Assembly (NCBI GenBank): GCA_965116115.1
Contig: OZ220486.1
Coordinates: 3,782,001-3,846,000, forward strand
From: JAPOXR01 sp965116115
Lineage (GTDB): Bacteria; Pseudomonadota; Alphaproteobacteria; Rhodobacterales; Rhodobacteraceae
Direction: 5' to 3'
Length of the DNA stretch: 64,000 bases
Within the stretch, counting starts at the first letter, position 1; every line of letters begins with the position of its first letter. Shown here one piece after another: positions 1-8,159 of the stretch. The position numbers and the translations under genes are program-made. The notes under the pieces are model-generated. The model had not been told where the DNA came from, made no database searches, and saw nothing but the letters and a program-made list of their open reading frames with translations.

Positions 1-1
1 G

Positions 2-223
2 TCGGGCGACGCGCTCGGGAAAATCGCGTCTTCAAGTCTCAAGAGCATGGTCATTACGGACTCGATCCTTCCCACTGAGGCGATCCTCTCGTCAGGAAAA
101 GTACGGATCATTTCGACAGCCCCGCTCTTCGCCCAGGCGATACTCAACATCGCGAATGGAACGTCGATCTCGTCGCTGTTTCAGGCGAAAACCCTCGACT
201 GGCTGTACGGGCGGGGATCCTGA
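2..223 (+). CDS. prs: Ribose-phosphate pyrophosphokinase, C-terminal fragment
   Basis: This is the last 73 codons of a gene cut by the left edge of the window. The readable frame begins at base 2 and stops with TGA at 221-223. The peptide contains VITDSILPTEAI, then STAPLFAQAI and a closing SISSLF, which match the end of PRPP synthetases, where the ribose-phosphate loop and the last helix lie. The enzyme makes PRPP from ribose 5-phosphate and ATP for nucleotide, histidine and tryptophan synthesis. It converges on atpC with only 24 bases between the stops. The identification rests on the C-terminal pattern alone, because the catalytic half lies outside the window. Confidence 0.8.
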   Translation, partial: SGDALGKIASSSLKSMVITDSILPTEAILSSGKVRIISTAPLFAQAILNIANGTSISSLFQAKTLDWLYGRGS

Positions 224-247
224 AAGAATCCGGCGTCCGGCACGTCG

Positions 248-646
248 TCAGACGTCGAGTTCCGAACGCAGGTTTTTCAGACAGGCGAGACGGGTTTCCG
301 CCGAATCCCGCCGCGCCCCTTCGGCCGCGCCGGCCAGTTCTTCAGCCTCGGCCGTCAGCCTGTCAAGAATGTCCGCCGTCACGTCGCCGCGCCTGTAGGC
401 CCGTTCGGCAAGCACCGTGGCCGACCCGGCCTCCACCTCGACGAATCCGCCGGTCACGACAAATTCGTCAACGCTGTCCGCGCGCCGGGCGCGGAGAAGG
501 CCGGGCTTGAGCGTCGCGATCAGCGCCGCATGATTGAGCATCGCGGTCATTTCCCCTTCGGCGACCGGCAGGTCGACCGCATCGGCATCCTGCGAAGCCA
601 GCACCCCTTCGGGCGACACCAGATCAAACCGCATGAGGTCGGCCAT
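248..646 (-). CDS. atpC: F1-ATPase epsilon subunit
   Basis: This is the epsilon subunit of the F1 sector, the small rotor-stalk protein that couples gamma to the c-ring and can inhibit ATP hydrolysis. The N-terminal beta-sandwich is clear: FDLVSPEGVLAS, then LPVAEGEMTAMLNHA and a VVTGGFVEVE strand. A helical tail of about 45 residues follows. I choose the ATG at 646 because a GGAGG lies seven bases upstream. A GTG at 664, overlapping the atpD stop, would add six residues but has no good ribosome site. It is the last gene of the atpHAGDC operon. The length of 132 residues is normal for the family. Confidence 0.93.
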   Translation of the reverse strand: MADLMRFDLVSPEGVLASQDADAVDLPVAEGEMTAMLNHAALIATLKPGLLRARRADSVDEFVVTGGFVEVEAGSATVLAERAYRRGDVTADILDRLTAEAEELAGAAEGARRDSAETRLACLKNLRSELDV

Positions 647-660
647 CATCCGTCCTCCGG

Positions 661-2091
661 TCACGCCGCTTCCGCAGCGAGTCGCTGACTCTTCTCAACC
701 ACCTCGTCAATGCCGCCGACCATGTAAAACGCGGCCTCGGGGAAATGGTCGAATTCGCCGGCGACCACCCGCCGGAAACTGTCGATCGTGGTTTCCAGCG
801 GAACCTGCACGCCGGGGGATCCAGTGAAGACCTGGGCGACATCGAAAGGCTGCGAAAGGAATCTCTGCAGTTTGCGGGCCCGCGACACCGTGACTTTGTC
901 CTCTTCGGAAAGCTCGTCCATGCCGAGAATCGCAATGATGTCCTGAAGCGATTTGTAACGCTGCAAGATGCCTTGGACATCGCGCGCGACGGTGTAATGC
1001 TCCTCGCCGACAATCGCCGGATCCAAAATCCGGGAGGTCGAGTCCAGCGGGTCAACAGCCGGATAGATGCCCAGTTCGGAAATCGCCCGCGACAGCACGG
1101 TCGTCGCATCAAGATGAGCGAACGAGGTCGCAGGCGCCGGATCGGTGAGATCGTCAGCCGGAACATATATCGCCTGAACCGAAGTGATCGAGCCCGCCTT
1201 AGTGGAAGTGATCCGCTCCTGAAGGGCGCCCATATCCGTTGCCAAGGTGGGTTGATAGCCGACCGCGGACGGGATCCGGCCCAACAGCGCCGACACTTCC
1301 GAACCAGCCTGCGTGAAGCGGAAAATATTGTCCACGAAAAACAGCACGTCGGTGCCTGACTGGTCCCGGAACTGTTCAGCGAGCGTCAGTCCGGTCAGCC
1401 CGACCCGCGCCCGCGCGCCGGGCGGCTCGTTCATCTGACCGTAAACTAGAGACACTTTGGATTTGCTCAGATCATCAATGTTGATCACGCCCGATTCGAT
1501 GAATTCGTGATACAGGTCGTTGCCTTCGCGGGTTCTCTCGCCAACCCCGGCGAAAACCGAATAACCGGCGTGAACTTTCGCGATATTGTTGATCAGTTCC
1601 TGAATCAGCACCGTCTTGCCGACGCCGGCTCCCCCGAACAGCCCGACTTTTCCGCCTTTGGCGTATGGCGCGAGCAGGTCAATCACCTTGATTCCGGTGA
1701 CCAGAACTTCCGTCTCCGTGGCCTGTTCCGCATATGCGGGCGCGGGCTGGTGAATGGGCCGGTTTTCGGGAGATTCAACAGGACCTTTCTCATCAATGGC
1801 CTCTCCCACGACGTTGATGATCCGGCCCAGGGTCGGGTCGCCGACCGGGACCGTGATCGGGCCTCCGGAATCCTGCACCGGCTGGCCCCGGACCAGCCCT
1901 TCGGACGAGTCCATGGCGATTGTCCGCACCGTGTTCTCACCCAGATGCTGCGCCACTTCGAGCACAAGACGGCGGCCGTGATTCTCGGTTTCCAGCGCAT
2001 TCAAGATCTCCGGCAAATGATCATCGAAACGGACGTCCACGACGGCGCCGATGACCTGGGTGACTCTCCCTTGAGCTTGTGATTCTGCCAT
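661..2091 (-). CDS. atpD: F1-ATPase beta subunit
   Basis: This is the catalytic beta subunit of ATP synthase. It is 476 residues, the usual length. The Walker A loop GGAGVGKTVL is at about residue 155. It is followed by the ALQERITSTKAGS segment and the C-terminal DELSEEDKVTV motif, which matches the conserved DELSEED lever that contacts gamma and epsilon. The N-terminal barrel begins GRVTQVIGAVVDVRF, as in other beta subunits. The gene is fourth in the operon, 18 bases after atpG, and its stop falls beside the atpC ribosome site, so translation is probably coupled. Nothing in the protein looks damaged. Confidence 0.98.
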   Translation of the reverse strand: MAESQAQGRVTQVIGAVVDVRFDDHLPEILNALETENHGRRLVLEVAQHLGENTVRTIAMDSSEGLVRGQPVQDSGGPITVPVGDPTLGRIINVVGEAIDEKGPVESPENRPIHQPAPAYAEQATETEVLVTGIKVIDLLAPYAKGGKVGLFGGAGVGKTVLIQELINNIAKVHAGYSVFAGVGERTREGNDLYHEFIESGVINIDDLSKSKVSLVYGQMNEPPGARARVGLTGLTLAEQFRDQSGTDVLFFVDNIFRFTQAGSEVSALLGRIPSAVGYQPTLATDMGALQERITSTKAGSITSVQAIYVPADDLTDPAPATSFAHLDATTVLSRAISELGIYPAVDPLDSTSRILDPAIVGEEHYTVARDVQGILQRYKSLQDIIAILGMDELSEEDKVTVSRARKLQRFLSQPFDVAQVFTGSPGVQVPLETTIDSFRRVVAGEFDHFPEAAFYMVGGIDEVVEKSQRLAAEAA

Positions 2092-2109
2092 GATTATTCC
2101 TCGACCTGT

Positions 2110-2982
2110 TCAAAGCGCTTCCGCGCCGGAAATGATTTCTATCAGTTCTTTGGTGATCGCCGCCTGACGGGAACGGTTGTAAACGATGGTCAGTTTGTCA
2201 ATCATCTCGCCGGCGTTACGGGTCGCGTTGTCCATCGCCGACATGCGCGCCCCCTGTTCGGAGGCGGCGTTTTCCAGCAGCGCCGTGAACACCACGCTGG
2301 CGACCGCCCGCGGCAGCAGTTCTTCAAGTATTTCGTTCTCGCCGGGCTCAAAATTGTAAAACCTTTCCGCCGCGCCGGCGCTTTCCCCGACGGTCACAGG
2401 TATCAGCTGCCGGGCCGTCGGAACCTGTGTGATCACAGACTGGAACCGGCTGAAATAAATCGTCGCGACATCGAATCCGCCGTCCGCGAACATGTTCTGG
2501 ATGCGCGCGGCGATACCGTCTGCGGCTTCACTGCCGACATGACGGTGTTCAGAAAGATCCACATGCCCGACGAAGCAGTCTTCGAACTCCCGCTTGAGCT
2601 GTTCGCGGCCCTTTTTGCCGATGGTCAGAATCTTGACGGTTTTGCCCTCGGCCAGCAGCCCGCGCGCCCGGGTTCTGACCATCCGCACGATCGAAGAGTT
2701 GAAACCTCCGCAAAGACCGCGCTCGGCCGTCGCGGCGACCAGCAGATGCGCGCTGTCATTTCCGGTGCCCGCGAGCATGGCCGGCGCCGAATCGGATCCT
2801 CGGACCGACGCGGCCAGATTCGCCATGACGGCGGACAGGCGTTCGGCATAGGGACGCGCGCTCTCGGCGGCTTCCTGCGCCCGCCGCAGCTTGGCGGCGG
2901 CGACCATCTGCATGGCCCTGGTGATCTTCCGCGTAGACTTGACGCTCTCGATCCGGATCTTGAGATCCTTCAGGCTGGGCAT
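2110..2982 (-). CDS. atpG: F1-ATPase gamma subunit
   Basis: This is the gamma subunit, the central rotating shaft of F1. At 290 residues it has normal length. Both ends show the family signature: an N-terminal helix with KIRIESVKSTRKITRAMQMV, and a C-terminal helix with YNRSRQAAITKELIEI. The two helices form the coiled coil that turns inside the alpha3-beta3 ring. The middle part is the usual Rossmann-like domain, with AERGLCGGFN near its start. The gene lies 15 bases after atpA and 18 before atpD in the same operon. Confidence 0.97.
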   Translation of the reverse strand: MPSLKDLKIRIESVKSTRKITRAMQMVAAAKLRRAQEAAESARPYAERLSAVMANLAASVRGSDSAPAMLAGTGNDSAHLLVAATAERGLCGGFNSSIVRMVRTRARGLLAEGKTVKILTIGKKGREQLKREFEDCFVGHVDLSEHRHVGSEAADGIAARIQNMFADGGFDVATIYFSRFQSVITQVPTARQLIPVTVGESAGAAERFYNFEPGENEILEELLPRAVASVVFTALLENAASEQGARMSAMDNATRNAGEMIDKLTIVYNRSRQAAITKELIEIISGAEAL

Positions 2983-2997
2983 GGATCAGCTCCCGGC

Positions 2998-4536
2998 TCA
3001 AGCGAAACCGTCAGCGAAACCGCCGACAGCCGCGCGGATCTTGTCCGCGAGTTCTCCATCCACTTTGCGGTCATTGCGGGTGATGTCTTCAAGCAGGTCC
3101 GCGTGTTCCGCCCGCAGATGCGCGATCAGTCCCTGCTCGAACCGCACCACGTCCCCGACATCGAGCTTGTCGAGAAATCCTTGCGTGCCGGAAAAAATCA
3201 CGCAGACGATTTCGGCATTGGTCAACGGCGAATACTGTTTCTGTTTCATCAACTCGGTCAAGCGCGCGCCGCGGTTGAGCAGCCGCTGCGTCGCCGCGTC
3301 CAAATCCGACCCGAACTGAGCGAAGGCGGCCATTTCGCGATACTGCGCCAGTTCAAGCTTAACCGTGCCCGCGACTGATTTCATGGCGGAGGTCTGCGCC
3401 GAAGAACCGACCCTGGACACGCTCAGCCCCGTGTTCACGGCCGGGCGCACCCCTTGGTAGAACAATTCCGTTTCCAGAAAAATCTGCCCGTCAGTGATCG
3501 AAATCACATTCGTCGGGATATAGGCGGACAAATCGCCGGCCTGGGTTTCGATGATCGGCAGCGCCGTCAGCGATCCCGACTTGTTGTCCTCATTGAGCTT
3601 CGCGGCCCGTTCAAGGAGCCGTGAGTGAAGATAAAAGACGTCGCCCGGATACGCTTCCCGTCCGGGCGGGCGGCGGAGAAGAAGGGACATCTGGCGGTAG
3701 GCCACCGCCTGTTTCGACAGATCGTCATAAATAATCAGCGCATGGCGGCCATTGTCCCGGAAATACTCGGCCATCGCCGTTGCGGAATACGGGGCCAGAA
3801 ACTGCATAGGCGCCGGATCGGACGCTGTCGCGGCCACAATGATCGAGTAATCCAGAGATCCGCTTTCATCGAGCTTCTTCACCAGCTGCGCCACGGTTGA
3901 GCGTTTCTGCCCGACCGCGACATACACGCAGTACAGCTTCTTGGATTCGTCGTCCCCCGCCGCTTCATTGTAGGATTTCTGATTGAGGATCGTGTCCAGC
4001 GCAAGGGCGGTCTTCCCGGTCTGCCTGTCGCCGATGATCAATTCGCGCTGGCCGCGTCCGATCGGAATCATGGCGTCCACGGATTTCAGCCCGGTGGCCA
4101 TGGGTTCGTGCACCGAGCGCCGGGGGATGATGCCCGGCGCCTTGACGTCGGCGACAGCCCGGCCCGACGCCTGAACGGGCCCCTTGCCGTCAATGGGATT
4201 TCCCAACGCGTCGATAACCCGGCCCAGCAATCCGTCGCCGACCGGAACGTCGACGATCGCTTCGGTGCGCTTGACCCGGTCTCCTTCGCGGATGTTCCGG
4301 TCGTCGCCGAAAATCACGACTCCGACATTGTCGGATTCGAGGTTGAGAGCCATACCGCGGATTCCGCCGGGGAATTCCACCATTTCTCCCGCCTGGACAT
4401 TGTCCAGCCCGAACACCCGCGCGATTCCATCGCCGACGCTGAGAACCCGCCCGACTTCAGCGACTTCAGCCTCCTGTCCGAAATTCTTGATCTGATCCTT
4501 AAGTATCGCCGAAATTTCCGCCGCTTGGATGCTCAT
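2998..4536 (-). CDS. atpA: F1-ATPase alpha subunit
   Basis: This is the non-catalytic nucleotide-binding alpha subunit, 512 residues, a normal length. The P-loop GDRQTGKTALALD is at about residue 170. The ALTALPIIETQAGD and PAVNTGLSVSRVGS stretches are typical of alpha rather than beta. The N-terminus (EISAILKDQIKNFGQEAEV) is the segment that binds the delta subunit. The ATG at 4536 lies directly beside the atpH stop at 4537-4539, so the two genes are almost certainly translated together. All expected motifs are intact. Confidence 0.98.
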   Translation of the reverse strand: MSIQAAEISAILKDQIKNFGQEAEVAEVGRVLSVGDGIARVFGLDNVQAGEMVEFPGGIRGMALNLESDNVGVVIFGDDRNIREGDRVKRTEAIVDVPVGDGLLGRVIDALGNPIDGKGPVQASGRAVADVKAPGIIPRRSVHEPMATGLKSVDAMIPIGRGQRELIIGDRQTGKTALALDTILNQKSYNEAAGDDESKKLYCVYVAVGQKRSTVAQLVKKLDESGSLDYSIIVAATASDPAPMQFLAPYSATAMAEYFRDNGRHALIIYDDLSKQAVAYRQMSLLLRRPPGREAYPGDVFYLHSRLLERAAKLNEDNKSGSLTALPIIETQAGDLSAYIPTNVISITDGQIFLETELFYQGVRPAVNTGLSVSRVGSSAQTSAMKSVAGTVKLELAQYREMAAFAQFGSDLDAATQRLLNRGARLTELMKQKQYSPLTNAEIVCVIFSGTQGFLDKLDVGDVVRFEQGLIAHLRAEHADLLEDITRNDRKVDGELADKIRAAVGGFADGFA

Positions 4537-5097
4537 CTATTCAACCTCTCTCAATGCATTCTTGAGATTCGCCAGTTTCGCCTTGACCGTGGCGTCGACA
4601 AGTCTGGATCCCAAACGCGCCGAAACGCCGCCGATCAGACTTTCATCGACCCTGATCTCGAACCGCACATCTTTTCCGCATGCGCCGCGCAGCGCAGTCT
4701 TCAGCGCCGCCGATTCGCTCTCGTTCAACTCCCGCGCCGCGGCGATCTCGGCGGTGACCACGCCGCGGTGCTCGTCGAGCATCGTTTCCAGCCGGTCCAG
4801 CATCGCAGGAAGAACAAACAGCCGGCGTTTCGAGGCCATCAGAGCCAAGGTGTTTCTCATCAGCCGGCCAAGTCCGATCCGCGCGGCGACCGCTTCGACC
4901 GCCGCCGCCATTTCTTGCCGCGAATAGATCGGCGAGGCAATCAGCGAATCGAACCCGCCGCCAGCGGCCAACACCTCGCGCACGGAGACAATATCGCTGA
5001 ACAGCTCATCGATTAAATTCTCTTCAAGAACCAGTTCAAACAGCGCGGCGGCGTAACGTGACGCAATTCCGGAAGAAACAGAAACGCTTTCGGTCAA
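4537..5097 (-). CDS. atpH: F1-ATPase delta subunit
   Basis: This is the delta subunit, the stator piece that joins the top of F1 to the peripheral b stalk. It is 186 residues, the usual length. The N-terminal helical domain starts SGIASRYAAALFEL, a strong delta signature. The C-terminal domain carries the DESLIGGVSARLGSRLVDAT segment typical of the family. The start is a TTG, supported by GAGGTG six bases upstream. It is the first gene of atpHAGDC. As in many alphaproteobacteria, the Fo genes are not attached. I found no convincing promoter in the repeat-filled region upstream. Confidence 0.94.
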   Translation of the reverse strand: MTESVSVSSGIASRYAAALFELVLEENLIDELFSDIVSVREVLAAGGGFDSLIASPIYSRQEMAAAVEAVAARIGLGRLMRNTLALMASKRRLFVLPAMLDRLETMLDEHRGVVTAEIAAARELNESESAALKTALRGACGKDVRFEIRVDESLIGGVSARLGSRLVDATVKAKLANLKNALREVE

Positions 5098-5369
5098 CTG
5101 AAGTCACCTCAAAAATCACAGCGGCGCCCCCTGGCGCATCCGCGCTTGATCGCGGGCAATTAGCCATTGCGGGCCCGATTGGCAAGAGCGCGGCCGTTCC
5201 GGCGGCCGGCAAAATTTTTCGGACACCGCGCGCAAGCGGGAGCAGAAGTATTTGACAAGCTTCGGGCGGAATCGGCGAACCCGCGCCTTCGCTCCGTCGA
5301 TTCTCAGAGGAGATCCGTTCCTGATCCCGCCCTGACCAGGTGGATTTCCCGCGCTTGACTAACCCGCAC

Positions 5370-5897
5370 CCATGTTCCGATTCAATGGCGTTCCGGGAAA
5401 AATTCAGCCCTGATTTCCTTTTTCGCACAGCTTCGCCGCATTTCACCCATGAAGCATCAGTCCGTTCAGAAAACGGGCACAGCAGCCGCGGTCCGCCGAA
5501 TCGGCTCATCTGGAAAGCAGTTCGGAGTTCCGGATGCGGACGGGTCGTGTTTCTCCCAGACACGCCAGCCGCGCAGCGCGCGTTCACTGGGGCTGCCAGC
5601 TTGTGCATGACGGCGATAAAGGCGGCCTTGCAGTATTTCCCCCGCCCGGTGAGCCGTCCGCGGCATTCGGACAGAATTTCATATGAAACAAACCAAGGAT
5701 AATTCCATCAGGAGTTATCCGCAGGGATTGCTCGGCGCGAAGCCCCGCAGCAAACATTTATTCCATCGCCCATCCGTAGCCGTGCTGTCCGGCCTTCTGA
5801 ACGGGCGGACCCTCTGTGGATGAAATGCGGCGAAGCTGTGCGAAAAAGGAAATCAGAGCTGAATTTTTCCCGGAACGCCCTTGAATTCGAAACACGG
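5370..5897. repeat. Long inverted repeat in the gap upstream of atpH
   Basis: The 968 bases between atpH and the methyltransferase hold no convincing gene. They do hold two arms of about 120 bases in opposite orientation, about 5370-5490 and 5774-5897. The core of each arm reads GGCGTTCCGGGAAAAATTCA followed by a stretch with TTTTTCGCACAGCTTCGCCGC; I see only scattered mismatches across roughly 55 bases. Outside the core the similarity continues more weakly. A related arm is found at 39560-39605. The arrangement suggests a non-autonomous mobile element or its remains. No transposase is present between the arms. Confidence 0.75.
5680..5731 (+). repeat. Dispersed repeat, copy 1 (second copy at 56825)
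   Basis: The stretch starting CATATGAAACAAACCAAGGA and ending near CCGCAGGGATTG closely matches 56825-56880, upstream of the cas operon. Differences are single-base changes spread along about 50 bases. This copy lies between the arms of the inverted repeat described at 5370-5897. It includes TTATCCGCA, one base from the DnaA-box consensus TTATCCACA; the other copy has TTGTCCACA, also one base away. Confidence 0.7.
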
Positions 5898-6065
5898 ATG
5901 CCTGCCGATGCCGGCAACTCAGCGGACGTCCGGGGACAGCCTGAGAGCCGTTTCTCGTGACCGGCGCTCTCAGGCAGGGGACTGACTGCGATCTTGACCG
6001 GCTGCGAAGCATGGCGGCAGCCCTGCGCCGCCGCGGTCAGTTCTTGGCGAGCCTGTGCCGAAAAA

Positions 6066-6830
6066 TCACTCACCATGGCGGCTTGACACTGGACGGGCGC
6101 CGGGGGCGGCGATGCCTTCGAGCGCCTTGAGACCGATCGCCACGGATTCCGCGATCGGCGGCTTATGCATCTGGAAAACGCGCTTATGCGCCTCTACCAG
6201 CAGCACGCCGCCCGCGAACCGGAACGGAAAACGGCTGCCGAGTCTTTCCCACAACGGCGCAGTCCGGATCCAGAATTTCCGGCTGCTCGGAGGGGCGAAC
6301 AGCGCGGCTTCAGAACTGATAACTCCGAATCTCCGGCTCCCGAGAATCTGTGCCATCTGACCTGCGGTGAAAGGCCGTCCGCATCCGAATGGTGTCAGAT
6401 CCCGCCGAGACCACAGGCCGGCGCGATTTGCAACGATGATCAATGCCCGGCCCTCAGGCGCCAGAACACGCCAGCATTCATCAAGTACTGCCGCAGCGTT
6501 GAAACTCGTTTCCAGCCCATGCAGAATGACAATCCGATCAGCAATGCCGGTCGCCAAAGGCCATTCAGATTCCTGTGTCAGAACGGAGATGTTGGGGCCG
6601 GCGTCGGGCCATGCAACGACTCCCTGAGGTCCCGGCATCAGACAGATCAATCTGGAAGACTCGTTGAGAAACTGTCCGAAAACCGGCGGCGTGAATCCAA
6701 AACCCACCACTGAAAGACCGCTGATGTCCTTCCAGATTCCGGCAACCCGGGCCGAAAGTTGCGCGGCTGCGAACCGGCCGAGCGCAGTGCCGCGGTAAAA
6801 TTTTTCAATTTCCGTCACATCCGGATGCAT
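6066..6830 (-). CDS. Class I SAM-dependent methyltransferase
   Basis: This is a 254-residue protein with a class I methyltransferase fold. The N-terminus runs VTEIEKFYRGTALGR, followed by a SAM-binding strand (LSVVGFGFTP), and then ECWRVLAPEGRALIIVANR, the post-motif region seen in Methyltransf_11-type enzymes. The substrate cannot be read from the sequence. The gene is divergent from gloB with 66 bases between start codons. This pairing of a methyltransferase with hydroxyacylglutathione hydrolase is common in alphaproteobacteria. The glycine-rich motif I is shorter than usual (VGFGF rather than GxGxG), which is also seen in this subfamily as I remember it. Confidence 0.8.
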   Translation of the reverse strand: MHPDVTEIEKFYRGTALGRFAAAQLSARVAGIWKDISGLSVVGFGFTPPVFGQFLNESSRLICLMPGPQGVVAWPDAGPNISVLTQESEWPLATGIADRIVILHGLETSFNAAAVLDECWRVLAPEGRALIIVANRAGLWSRRDLTPFGCGRPFTAGQMAQILGSRRFGVISSEAALFAPPSSRKFWIRTAPLWERLGSRFPFRFAGGVLLVEAHKRVFQMHKPPIAESVAIGLKALEGIAAPGARPVSSRHGE

Positions 6831-6896
6831 AACATCACCGCCTACGGTAAATGCAGATGTGATAACAGACCGATTCTGACGACGGAAGCAGACCTC

Positions 6897-7658
6897 ATGA
6901 AACTTGAGATCGTAACTGTGCCTTGCTTAGCTGATAACTACGCTTATCTCATCCACAATCCAGAAACCGATCAGACCGCTGTGGTCGATGTCCCCGACGC
7001 GCAGCCGGTCCGGACCGAACTGGAGCGCAGGAACTGGAAACTGGATGAGATACTGATCACGCATCACCACGCTGACCATATAGACGGAGTCGACAGCCTG
7101 CGCCGTTCATTCAAAGCCCGGGTCATCGGGCATGAACCGGACAGCCACCGCCTGCCGAGCCTTGACAGGAAAGTGAACGCGGGCGATTGGACTGAAATCT
7201 GCGGCGCCCGGACAAAAGTCGTGCCCGCCCCCGGCCACACGATCGGCCACATCGCCTACGTTATGGAAAAAGCCGCGTTTACCGGCGACTCACTGATGGC
7301 GCTGGGCTGCGGCAGGCTGTTCGAAGGCACGGCGGAAATGATGTGGGAAACTCTCAGCAGACTCGCCAGTCTGCCCGAAGATACGCTGATTTATTCCGGA
7401 CACGAATATACGGCCGCCAACGCAGCGTTCGCATTGACGATCGAACCCGGCAATGCCGAACTCAGGAACCGCCGAAACGCGATCAAGCGCGCCCGGGAAT
7501 CCGGCCAGCCGACAGTCCCGTCAGAATTGTCGCTTGAACTGGCAACCAATCCTTTCCTCCGGGCGGCGCTTCCTTCAGTCAAGAAAGCCGTCGAGATGCC
7601 TGACGCATCGGACCTCGCGGTCTTCACGGAAATCCGGACCCGCAAAGATCGTTTTTGA
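6897..7658 (+). CDS. gloB: Hydroxyacylglutathione hydrolase (glyoxalase II)
   Basis: Glyoxalase II hydrolyses S-lactoylglutathione to lactate and glutathione, the second step of methylglyoxal detoxification in the cytosol. The metallo-beta-lactamase metal site THHHADHIDG is at about residue 54. The second-shell residues follow in APGHTIGHIAY and FTGDSLMALGCGRLFEG, and YSGHEYTAANAAF carries the glutathione-binding part. I choose ATG 6897 because the sequence MKLEIVTVPCLADNYAY matches the family start. An upstream in-frame start would run through the divergent promoter region. The length of 253 residues is normal. Confidence 0.95.
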   Translation: MKLEIVTVPCLADNYAYLIHNPETDQTAVVDVPDAQPVRTELERRNWKLDEILITHHHADHIDGVDSLRRSFKARVIGHEPDSHRLPSLDRKVNAGDWTEICGARTKVVPAPGHTIGHIAYVMEKAAFTGDSLMALGCGRLFEGTAEMMWETLSRLASLPEDTLIYSGHEYTAANAAFALTIEPGNAELRNRRNAIKRARESGQPTVPSELSLELATNPFLRAALPSVKKAVEMPDASDLAVFTEIRTRKDRF

Positions 7659-8117
7659 ACAGATCTCCCGTCAGGCGAATGTCATGAACTTGCCGAAATA
7701 ATGGCGTTCCAACCCGGAAACTCTCCTAAAGATAAAATCAGTGCCGGGAATACGCGCACATCAAGATGTATTCTCTTCACTGCCGGTTCCGGCGTGATGC
7801 GTTGCCAGTCGCAGCCGATCAAGGCGCCGGAGGCGGACGTTTATACGCTCCGCGGCAAAAACCCAGGCAATCCGCCATTGCCGTCCCGGATCGCCGGCCA
7901 ATGACGGACGCAAGCTGCAGAGGAGCCGCCCATGACGGCGAAGAACCGGTATCGGAACACAGACCGAAGGGGCGTCCGTCCGTGCGCATCACGAAACTTA
8001 AAGCCGCGCCGGATCGCACCGCCAATCCGGCAGGACCATGCACAGTCAAACAGAACATAACCGGTCAACATTCCGCATCAGTTGAAAACGCACACCGTCA
8101 ACTGCCGCGGCAACGGT
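7659..8117. other. Intergenic, nothing recognised
   Basis: About 460 bases lie between the gloB stop and the hairpin behind the autotransporter. Open frames here are short, lack plausible ribosome sites and resemble nothing I know. I see no RNA gene or mobile-element end. Confidence 0.5.
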
Positions 8118-8139
8118 CCGGGGCGGTTTCCCGCCCCGG
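8118..8139 (-). terminator. GC-rich hairpin behind the autotransporter gene
   Basis: A perfect nine-base stem CCGGGGCGG/CCGCCCCGG closes a four-base loop (GAAA on the minus strand), about 20 bases after the autotransporter stop. It has no T run after it, so it may act as a Rho-dependent or RNA-stabilising 3' end rather than a classic intrinsic terminator. Confidence 0.55.
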
Positions 8140-8159
8140 ATATCCGTCTGTTTCCCGGT

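Noticed and set aside
5036..5608. Minus-strand open frame of 190 codons upstream of and overlapping the atpH start
   Set aside because: It runs through the inverted repeat in an unlikely frame, has no family resemblance and conflicts with the well-supported atpH start.
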